This document shows positions 8,110 to 13,873 of a DNA stretch of 13,873 bases, piece after piece. Every line of letters starts with the position of its first letter. Position 1 is the stretch's first letter. The notes beneath the pieces were generated by a model that had not been told where the DNA came from, ran no database searches, and saw only the letters and a program-made list of their open reading frames with translations. The stretch comes from Rhodobiaceae bacterium (GTDB taxonomy: Bacteria; Pseudomonadota; Alphaproteobacteria; Parvibaculales; Parvibaculaceae). The DNA lies in the NCBI GenBank assembly GCA_002746275.1, contig NVWR01000002.1, forward strand, positions 278,681 to 292,553. Direction: 5' to 3'. The position numbers and the translations under genes were made by a program.

Positions 8110-8146
8110 GGGTCTGATTGGCTCGCAATGGCGGCTCTTCAGCGCC

Positions 8147-8175
8147 TGTTCGGGGCGGAGAGGTCACGCCGAACA
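8147..8175 (+). promoter_or_regulatory. Leader hairpin before the DUF1737 ribosome binding site
   Basis: Perfect 7-bp arms TGTTCGG (8147-8153) and CCGAACA (8169-8175) enclose 15 bases and end 6 bases before the GGAGG ribosome binding site at 8182-8186. It would form in the leader if transcription starts near 8116. It could affect translation or message stability; no known riboswitch class is recognised. Confidence 0.35.
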
Positions 8176-8190
8176 TTCTGTGGAGGTTTT

Positions 8191-8379
8191 ATGTCCGATC
8201 TTAGATACCGCCTGCTCACCGGCACTGATGATCATGCGTTCTGCGAACGGGTTTCCAAAGCTCTGGACGAGGGCTACCGGCTTCACGGCGCCCCCGCCAT
8301 CACATTTGATGGCACAACGCCGATTGTCGCTCAGGCAGTGGTTCGCGACCCCTCCGCTGAGACTTCCAACAACAGCTGA
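8191..8379 (+). CDS. DUF1737 domain small protein
   Basis: This is a 62-residue protein of unknown function. The pattern near the N-terminus (LRYRLLTGTDDHAFCERVSK, then ALDEGYRLHGAPAITFDG, then AQAVV) matches the small DUF1737 family, which occurs mainly in proteobacteria as stand-alone proteins. It is predicted to be soluble, with no signal peptide. The start is ATG at 8191 with GGAGG (8182-8186) 4 bases upstream. The frame is open further upstream to an ATG at 8050, but that extension would run through the promoter and repeat region and lacks family similarity. The gene ends 9 bases from the stop of the convergent TAXI gene. It is divergent from the aminopeptidase gene and may share control with it. 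Confidence 0.82.
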   Translation: MSDLRYRLLTGTDDHAFCERVSKALDEGYRLHGAPAITFDGTTPIVAQAVVRDPSAETSNNS

Positions 8380-8388
8380 TCGGCATGT

Positions 8389-9483
8389 TTAGCGGGCCAG
8401 AATTCCGGCCTCAAAATAGAACCGCTCAGCCCCGGGATGGAGCAAGATCGGCACCCCGCGTACCGCCGTCGACGCCGTGACATTCTCACCATTGGCATGC
8501 GCTGACACCAGTGTTGCGTGATTGCGCTCATCAAACAGGGCACGGGTGATCTGGTAGGTCAACCGGTCTGACGTGGAGGCTCTGGTAATCCACAAGGCGC
8601 CAATCCCCAGGGTTTCGATCTCCTCAACATGGCGATAGGTCCCTTCGGGAACACTGAAGCGGCTGTAGAATGCCCTCTCAAGGACGAGTTGGTCAGCGGC
8701 ATCGCCACGGATTGGCACGAGGTCGATGGCGCCGCGCATAGCCAGATCATCTATCGAGCGCGCAGGTGCCCCGGCCACAAGAAAGTACGCATCAAGCCTG
8801 CCGGTCAGGATCATTTCCGCTGAGCGTGACGCGTCAGCCTCCACCGGCTCAATATCTTGCAACGTCACGCCGTACGCCGCGAGAATGGCGATGGCATCGG
8901 ACCGTGTACCAGACCCGTCTGGCCCAATAGAAACACGCATCCCTTTCAGGTCGCCGACGGATCGGACGTCCATGCCACGGGCGACGACGAGATGAATGGC
9001 TTCGGTATAGAGGTTCGCGATCACACGCAGGTTTTCCCGCGGACCCTCTCCCTCGAACTCCCCTGTTCCCGCATATGCGGCGGCGAGCACATTGGCCTGA
9101 ACCAGGGCGGACTCCAGACGTCCACTCGCAACCGCACGGACGTTTGCCACGGACCCTGCCGAGCCTTTTGCAATTGCCACAACGCCGGGTACCCCACAGT
9201 GTCCCCCCGGCAAACACGGGTCTGATCCTGGTGGCTGACTAATCACCGCTGCCAATGCCTGCCCCATGGGAAAGTAGGTGCCGCCCGTCGACCCGGTTCC
9301 GATTTGGAAAAAGGTGACTTTGGTCTTGCTATCATCCCATCCGGCAAGGTCTTTTCCCATTCCCAGGACAAAAAGCACAGTGACCGCTGCGCCCAGGACA
9401 ACAAGCAAGACCCGATCGAAGCCCAAACGCTCGATCCCTTGACGGATGATTGATGAAAACTGACGGAAATGGTTCGCTTGCAT
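8389..9483 (-). CDS. TAXI family TRAP-type solute-binding protein, membrane-anchored
   Basis: This 364-residue periplasmic binding protein belongs to the TAXI class, which in characterised cases binds small organic acids or amino acids for TRAP transporters. An N-terminal helix at about 24-42 (VLLVVLGAAVTVLFVLGMG) follows about 20 residues rich in basic and polar residues. It reads as an uncleaved anchor or long signal. Family marks are FQIGTGSTGGTYFPMG at 59-74, a cysteine pair (Cys90, Cys96) before GVPGVVAIAKGSAGSVANV, LIANLYTEAIHLVV-like text at 155-167, GMRVSIGPDGSGTR near 181-193, and HPGAERFY at 349-356. The frame also allows an ATG at 9528 (379 residues), but that one has no ribosome binding site and adds 15 residues before the anchor. 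Neither start has a strong Shine-Dalgarno. No TRAP membrane subunit is adjacent. Confidence 0.88.
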   Translation of the reverse strand: MQANHFRQFSSIIRQGIERLGFDRVLLVVLGAAVTVLFVLGMGKDLAGWDDSKTKVTFFQIGTGSTGGTYFPMGQALAAVISQPPGSDPCLPGGHCGVPGVVAIAKGSAGSVANVRAVASGRLESALVQANVLAAAYAGTGEFEGEGPRENLRVIANLYTEAIHLVVARGMDVRSVGDLKGMRVSIGPDGSGTRSDAIAILAAYGVTLQDIEPVEADASRSAEMILTGRLDAYFLVAGAPARSIDDLAMRGAIDLVPIRGDAADQLVLERAFYSRFSVPEGTYRHVEEIETLGIGALWITRASTSDRLTYQITRALFDERNHATLVSAHANGENVTASTAVRGVPILLHPGAERFYFEAGILAR

Positions 9484-9527
9484 GGCGTAGTATAGGCCCA
9501 ACCTTGGGTGGGCTGAAAGGGGGAGCA

Positions 9528-9539
9528 TTCAAATTTGAA
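9528..9539. promoter_or_regulatory. Perfect 12-bp palindrome in the TAXI/tadD divergent gap
   Basis: TTCAAATTTGAA is a perfect dyad in the AT-rich gap between the divergent TAXI and tadD genes. It is 7 bases from a TATAAA (- strand, 9546-9551) that could be a -10 for the TAXI gene, although no good -35 is visible. A regulator site is possible. The rest of the gap (9484-9637) shows no other convincing signal. Confidence 0.35.
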
Positions 9540-9637
9540 ACCAAATTTATACTTAAGGCTTTCTTGATATCTGTCAGCAAGGATGGCGAACGGGCTGAAA
9601 ATGCACCCGTCGCCCCCCTGCGAGGATGTAAGAACCA

Positions 9638-10501
9638 ATGCTCAATCACCTTTCTATATATCGCCAGCCTCCTCAGGTGTCGTCCAAGCGACGCTGGTCA
9701 GACCTCAACCGCACCGTCATTGCCACCGCTCTGGGCGCATTGATGTTGAGCGGGTGTGCCGCTGATGGCCCTCCAGAACGGCCCGGGTTAGGGGCTTCCA
9801 GCGATCTGCCGATACATTCTTCAGAACCTCGTGATTTTGTTGCGTCTGCTGCCTATTGGGGCGGTATTTACGAACAAGATCCTGAGAACGCAGAAGCGGC
9901 TGCAAAATATGCCCGCGGCCTGCGTCATCTCGGATCTCTCCAGCAAGCCCTCATGGTGCTGCAGAGAGCTGTGCAACATCATCCAAACGATGCGGCCCTG
10001 CTCTCCGAATATGGTAAGGCGCTAACGACAAGTGGCAAGCCGGACCAGGCCTCCGCTTTGCTCGCCAAAGCCGCTAGCCTTGACCCCAGCGATTGGACCA
10101 TCCTGTCTGCGGCAGGCGTGGCCTTTGATGAAATGGGCGAACATGCCAAAGCCAAAGAGAAATATGCAGCTGCCCTACATCTGGCTCCCAACCATCCGAC
10201 GGTGCTGACCAATCTTGGTCTTTCCTATGCGCTTTCTGGCGATCTGGTGACCGCAGAGACGGTGCTGAGACGTGCAATTTCAAACCCTGCAGCCGGTGTT
10301 CACGCTCGTCAGAACCTCGCTCTGGTTCTCGGCCTTAAGGGCGATTTTGAAGAAGCGGAACGGTTGGCTCGCGCTGATCTACCCCCCAGCCTGGCCACCA
10401 GCAATATCAGCTATCTGCGTTCCCTCCTGGCCCAACCGGCCTTGTGGCAGCAGATGGAAGCCCTTGATGCTCCGATCGCGGAACCCACAATGATGCCATG
10501 A
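9638..10501 (+). CDS. tadD: TPR lipoprotein, TadD-like pilus assembly factor
   Basis: This 287-residue lipoprotein consists mostly of tetratricopeptide repeats. A hydrophobic segment ends in the lipobox LMLSGC, with lipidated Cys40. Residues at +2 and +3 are Ala, so outer-membrane sorting is expected. Repeat-like helix pairs run at about 68-100, 103-136, 152-184, 186-217 and 222-252, with typical signatures such as ALMVLQRAVQHHPNDAALLS and NLGLSYALSGDLVTAETVLR. TadD proteins act as pilotin-like factors for Tad pilus assembly, and the neighbouring tadABC genes support that name. The ATG at 9638 leaves a 25-residue stretch before the hydrophobic core, long for a signal; a GTG at 9677 would give a more usual one but lacks a ribosome binding site. 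Transcription is towards tadC, with a terminator after the stop. Confidence 0.82.
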   Translation: MLNHLSIYRQPPQVSSKRRWSDLNRTVIATALGALMLSGCAADGPPERPGLGASSDLPIHSSEPRDFVASAAYWGGIYEQDPENAEAAAKYARGLRHLGSLQQALMVLQRAVQHHPNDAALLSEYGKALTTSGKPDQASALLAKAASLDPSDWTILSAAGVAFDEMGEHAKAKEKYAAALHLAPNHPTVLTNLGLSYALSGDLVTAETVLRRAISNPAAGVHARQNLALVLGLKGDFEEAERLARADLPPSLATSNISYLRSLLAQPALWQQMEALDAPIAEPTMMP

Positions 10502-10547
10502 GCGACATCCGCTCCGTCTCCCCGCGTACAGACGAATGAGAACAAGC

Positions 10548-10581
10548 AAGCCGCCCCAGAGATATCTGCGGCGGCTTTTTT
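10548..10581 (+). terminator. Intrinsic terminator after tadD
   Basis: AAGCCGCC (10548-10555) pairs with GGCGGCTT (10570-10577). An inner CAGA/TCTG stem with a GATA loop extends the hairpin past one C-C mismatch. A run of six T (10576-10581) follows on the + strand. It serves tadD. On the - strand the hairpin is followed by only a weak T-rich stretch, so it may end tadC transcripts less efficiently. Confidence 0.88.
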
Positions 10582-10599
10582 GTGCTGATTGAACGGATG

Positions 10600-11568
10600 C
10601 TACATGTATAGCTTGATGATCGCGGGGCCAAGAATGACGCAGAAGAGGACCGGTAGGAAAAACAGGATCATGGGCACGGTGAGTTTTGGCGGCAGACCTG
10701 CTGCCATCTTCTCAGCCGCAGCCATGCGCATATCCCGATTTTCCTGTGCCATGACACGCAGTGCCCCACTCAAAGGCGTGCCATATCGTTCTGCCTGAAT
10801 GAGACTCATGGTCACTGCTTTCACGCCATCAAGACCGGTGCGGGTGGCCAAGTTCTCATAAGCCTGCCGACGCTCTTGAAGGTAAGACAGTTCGGCGGTT
10901 GTGAGGCTCAGTTCCTCGGCGAGTTCAACCGACTGGGAGCCTATTTCCGAGGCCACCTTGTGGAAGGCCGCCTCTACAGACATGCCCGATTCCACGCATA
11001 TCAAGAGCAGATCGAGAGCATCGGGGAAAGCCTTTTTGATCGATTCCTGTCGCCGGGCGATCATGTTCTCAACAAACACGTTGGGCAGATAAAAACCGAT
11101 GAAGGCTGCCCCACATGAAACGGCAACACGCGCCATCGGCTCAAGTCCGAACGAGTTGGCGAAGAAAAGATAGCTGATCGTCAATATGAACAAGGGGATG
11201 GGCATGACGAAACGAAAGAACATAAAGGAGTAGACCGGGCCCTGGCCTCTGAAGCCCGCCTTCTTAAGCTTGCCACGAATGGCATCACCTTCCATCAATT
11301 GCATCAGATTGAAACGATCAACGAAGCGTTTGATGAAATCTTTCGGATCCTGACGGAGTTTCTTGCCATCTCGCTCGCGTTCCAACTGCTCACGGTGAGC
11401 ACGGCGCAACAATTCACGCTCCGTCGACACGGACTTCATGCGCACCGACAATTTGTCTGTCACCAACATCGGTGCCGCCAATGTCAGAACAGTGGCAAAC
11501 GCCGCCACTGCGGTTAGCAGCATGACAGCATTTTCGAGACTGAACAGGCTCGCCGCTATTGCAAACAT
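10600..11568 (-). CDS. tadC: Tad pilus inner-membrane platform protein TadC (T2SS GspF family)
   Basis: This 322-residue membrane protein forms, with TadB, the inner-membrane platform on which the TadA motor builds or retracts the Tad pilus. It has an N-terminal helix at about 14-36, a basic cytoplasmic stretch (38-110), helices at about 117-136 and 144-164, and a GspF-type cytoplasmic domain. That domain carries the typical FPDALDLLLICVESGMSVEA (181-200) and RYGTPLSGALRVMAQENRDM (261-280). A final helix lies at about 297-316. The start is the ATG at 11568, preceded by GGAGGG with a 4-base gap. It lies 14 bases after tadB and is the last gene of the visible tadABC group. Confidence 0.94.
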   Translation of the reverse strand: MFAIAASLFSLENAVMLLTAVAAFATVLTLAAPMLVTDKLSVRMKSVSTERELLRRAHREQLERERDGKKLRQDPKDFIKRFVDRFNLMQLMEGDAIRGKLKKAGFRGQGPVYSFMFFRFVMPIPLFILTISYLFFANSFGLEPMARVAVSCGAAFIGFYLPNVFVENMIARRQESIKKAFPDALDLLLICVESGMSVEAAFHKVASEIGSQSVELAEELSLTTAELSYLQERRQAYENLATRTGLDGVKAVTMSLIQAERYGTPLSGALRVMAQENRDMRMAAAEKMAAGLPPKLTVPMILFFLPVLFCVILGPAIIKLYM

Positions 11569-11582
11569 CTAACCCTCCGCCT

Positions 11583-12584
11583 CTAAAAATTGAAGTTGAT
11601 CATTTTTTTCATGACCAAAATTCCAAGTCCCATCCACATCACGCCACCGGCAATAATCATATTTCCGGCGGTCGTGACAAAGAGCAGGTTCATATATTCA
11701 GGTGTGGTCACATAAATGAGCAACATGACACCCGGTGGCAGTGACCCAATAATGCCGGCGGACGCTTTTGCTTCCTGGGACATTGCTTGAATTTTGGCTC
11801 GCATTTTTTTGCGCTCACGTAAGACCTTCGCCAAATTGCCCAAAGCTTCCGACAGATTGCCACCGGTTTTCTGCTGAATTGCGAGGACAATCATAAAAAA
11901 ACTTACTTCCGGCAGCGGCATGCGCTCATAAACCCGCTGCAAACCCTGTTCGATCGTCACGCCGACCGCCTGGCCCTCCACAAGATCCGCAAATTCTCCC
12001 CTCACCGGCTCCGGGGCTTCTTTGGCAATCATCTGGAGACAGTCATTGATTGGCAGACCCGCTTTCACGCCACGAACAATGACATCCAATGAGTTTGCGA
12101 ATTCTTCGGTGAAGGCTGCCTGTCGGCGCTTGGTCAGAAAGTTGACCACCCAGCGCGGCAACCCAAACCCGCCCACAAAGCCCCCCAGCACCACTGCCGC
12201 GACGGGCAGCCCGAAGAGAAGAATGGCGACGGCAGTGAGAACGCTCATGAAACCACTCGCAATATAGAAAGTGCGGGGCGTAATGCCAAGACCAGCACGC
12301 TCCAGACGCAACCGAATGGTCAGGCGTTCTTTTTCCGCTTTTTGCCGGGCTTCAATTTCCTTCAGTGTTTCTTGGACCTGACGACGGCGTGGGCCTGCAT
12401 TGTCCTTACCTTCATCGTCCCTTTTCTTCTCCACCGCACCACCGACTGGCCCTCGAGCCACCCGAGCGATGCGCTTGTTGGCCTTTACTTCCTGGCCACT
12501 CCCCACAATGGCAAAGCCAACTGCCGCAATACAGATGGCCGCCAGAACAGCTACACCGGCAATAATGAGGGTTGTCTGATCCAT
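11583..12584 (-). CDS. tadB: Tad pilus inner-membrane platform protein TadB (T2SS GspF family)
   Basis: This 333-residue partner of TadC is an inner-membrane GspF-family protein. An N-terminal helix (about 5-27) is followed by a charged cytoplasmic stretch (31-95) rich in Lys, Arg and Glu. Next come a helix pair at about 105-145 and a GspF domain with FANSLDVIVRGVKAGLPIND (162-181) and QQKTGGNLSEALGNLAKVLR (237-256), then helices near 276-292 and 302-326. The frame allows a GTG at 12596 that overlaps the tadA stop as GTGA. The ATG at 12584 is preferred because GAGG lies 6 bases upstream and the protein then begins directly before the first helix. Either way it is coupled to tadA. Confidence 0.94.
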   Translation of the reverse strand: MDQTTLIIAGVAVLAAICIAAVGFAIVGSGQEVKANKRIARVARGPVGGAVEKKRDDEGKDNAGPRRRQVQETLKEIEARQKAEKERLTIRLRLERAGLGITPRTFYIASGFMSVLTAVAILLFGLPVAAVVLGGFVGGFGLPRWVVNFLTKRRQAAFTEEFANSLDVIVRGVKAGLPINDCLQMIAKEAPEPVRGEFADLVEGQAVGVTIEQGLQRVYERMPLPEVSFFMIVLAIQQKTGGNLSEALGNLAKVLRERKKMRAKIQAMSQEAKASAGIIGSLPPGVMLLIYVTTPEYMNLLFVTTAGNMIIAGGVMWMGLGILVMKKMINFNF

Positions 12585-12592
12585 AATCTCCC

Positions 12593-13873
12593 TCACCCTT
12601 GTGCGTTGTCGAGGGCAGCAGCAAGAATATGATGCTGATTGTAATACCGCGCCTTGTCCCAGAAGGCGGGACGCGCAATACCGGTAGACTTATGCTTCCC
12701 TATAATCTTCCCATGCTCATCCTCCCCGTCCATTTCATAGACAAAAATGTCCTGGGTCGTGATGACATCGCCCTCCGCACCCAACACTTCCGTCACATGG
12801 GTGATCCTGCGCGATCCGTCTCGCAACCGTGCGGCCTGCACAATTACATCGATAGACCCGACGATCATTTCGCGGATGGTTTTGGAAGGCAGAGAGAACC
12901 CCCCCATTGTAATCATGCTCTCCAGACGGGAGAGGGCTTCGCGCGGGGAGTTAGCGTGAAGGGTCCCCATGGAACCATCGTGGCCCGTATTCATGGCTTG
13001 CAGAAGATCGAACGCCTCTGAGCCACGGACCTCACCAACGATGATGCGTTCCGGCCTCATGCGCAGACAGTTTTTGACCAGATCACGCATGGTGACTTCG
13101 CCCTGTCCCTCAATATTGGGCGGTCGGGTTTCCAGCCGAACGACATGGGGTTGTTGCAGTTGCAGCTCCGCCGCGTCCTCACAGGTGATGATGCGTTCAT
13201 CAAGGTCGATAAACCCTGTCATGCAATTGAGGAGTGTGGTCTTGCCCGACCCCGTACCGCCGGAAATCAAGACGTTACAGCGCACCTTGCCGATGACACC
13301 CAGAACATCCGCCCCTTCCGGTGAGATAGACCCAAACGACACGAGATCCTTCATGGTGAGCTTGTCTTTGCGAAACTTACGAATGGTGAGTGTGGGCCCA
13401 TCCAACGCCAGCGGTGGCGCGATGACATTCACCCGGCTCCCGTCGGCAAGGCGGGCGTCACATATGGGGCTCGACTCATCCACACGCCGGCCAACCTGAC
13501 TAACAATTCTCTGGCATATGTTGAGCAACTGCGAATTGTCTCTGAATTTCACATTGGTGAGTTCAACCCGGCCGTCGACTTCGATAAAGGTCGCATCGGC
13601 TCCGTTCACCATGATGTCGGAAATGTCATCCCGCGCCAAAAGCGGTTCGAGCGGACCGTAGCCCAACACGTCGTTACAGATGTCCTGTAGCAGATCTTCC
13701 TGCTCGGAAATCGACATCACGACATTTTTGATCGCAATGATCTCGCTGACGATATCGCGAATTTCCTCGCGCGCACTTTCGGTATCAAGTTGCGCTAGCT
13801 GGGTCAGGTCGATCGTGTCGATCAACGCATTGAAGATCGAGGTTTTAATTTTGTAATATTCAGGCGAGCGCAC
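12593..13873 (-). CDS. tadA: Tad pilus assembly ATPase TadA/CpaF (5' end outside window)
   Basis: At least 426 residues of the CpaF-type secretion ATPase are visible; this enzyme powers Tad pilus extension and, in Caulobacter, retraction. An N-terminal helical region (about 1-80; ICNDVLGYGPLEPLL near 65-79) precedes the MVNGADATFIEVDGRV domain. The motor core has Walker A GGTGSGKT at 205-212, the Asp box IITCEDAAEL at 228-237, Walker B RIIVGEVRG at 276-284 and the His box TGHDGSMGTLHANS at 296-309. All are intact. The frame is open to the window edge. The GTG at 13871-13873 could be read as a start, but CpaF proteins usually extend tens of residues further and continue through this region, so I treat it as truncated. 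It is followed directly by tadB and tadC. Confidence 0.95.
   Translation of the reverse strand: MRSPEYYKIKTSIFNALIDTIDLTQLAQLDTESAREEIRDIVSEIIAIKNVVMSISEQEDLLQDICNDVLGYGPLEPLLARDDISDIMVNGADATFIEVDGRVELTNVKFRDNSQLLNICQRIVSQVGRRVDESSPICDARLADGSRVNVIAPPLALDGPTLTIRKFRKDKLTMKDLVSFGSISPEGADVLGVIGKVRCNVLISGGTGSGKTTLLNCMTGFIDLDERIITCEDAAELQLQQPHVVRLETRPPNIEGQGEVTMRDLVKNCLRMRPERIIVGEVRGSEAFDLLQAMNTGHDGSMGTLHANSPREALSRLESMITMGGFSLPSKTIREMIVGSIDVIVQAARLRDGSRRITHVTEVLGAEGDVITTQDIFVYEMDGEDEHGKIIGKHKSTGIARPAFWDKARYYNQHHILAAALDNAQG

Noticed and set aside
8050..8190. Upstream extension of the DUF1737 frame from the ATG at 8050
   Set aside because: It would cover the promoter, the repeats and the leader hairpin. 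The family similarity begins only at the ATG at 8191, which has its own GGAGG site.
1..13873. Mobile elements, CRISPR arrays, tRNA or rRNA genes
   Set aside because: Looked for on both strands. No transposase or integrase family text, no regularly spaced repeats and no tRNA-like cloverleaf were seen.

Overview
The window looks like chromosomal DNA from an alphaproteobacterium of moderate to high GC. Protein types and order suggest a member of the Hyphomicrobiales or a relative: a YejABEF peptide importer of proteobacterial type, a TAXI-type TRAP binding protein of the kind common in that group, a DUF1737 small protein, and a tad/cpa pilus operon. I see no integrase, transposase, CRISPR array, tRNA or rRNA. 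The taxon is inferred from remembered family resemblance, not from a marker gene.

Left third (1-5278, + strand): the 3' part of a family 5 solute-binding protein gene (yejA-like, cut by the window edge), then yejB, yejE and yejF. The last three are tightly packed with overlapping or nearly overlapping ends. A 138-base gap with a 7-bp stem hairpin separates the binding protein from the first permease.

Middle (5285-8004, - strand): read from right to left, an M17 leucyl aminopeptidase family protein, a small MarR-type regulator, and a cytosolic SH3/NlpC-P60 cysteine peptidase, which meets yejF tail to tail with 6 bases between the stop codons. A peptide importer beside a murein-peptide type endopeptidase and an aminopeptidase suggests uptake and breakdown of peptides, possibly cell-wall peptides. 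This is the main functional hypothesis for the window.

Centre-right (8005-9637): a divergent control region of about 190 bases holds three copies of an 8-bp motif, a promoter candidate and a leader hairpin. It is followed by a 62-residue DUF1737 gene (+), then a convergent gene for a membrane-anchored TAXI-family binding protein (-) with no TRAP permease next to it. An AT-rich divergent gap with a perfect 12-bp palindrome follows.

Right third (9638-13873): a TPR lipoprotein resembling TadD (+) ends at a clear intrinsic terminator. Facing it on the - strand is tadA/cpaF-tadB-tadC, the motor ATPase and the two inner-membrane platform proteins of a Tad (type IVc) pilus. tadA runs off the right edge.

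Most of this is well-known family content. I do not see a wholly new system. The points most worth a second look are the importer-plus-peptidase grouping, the repeat-bearing divergent promoter at 8045-8110, and the unlinked TAXI protein.
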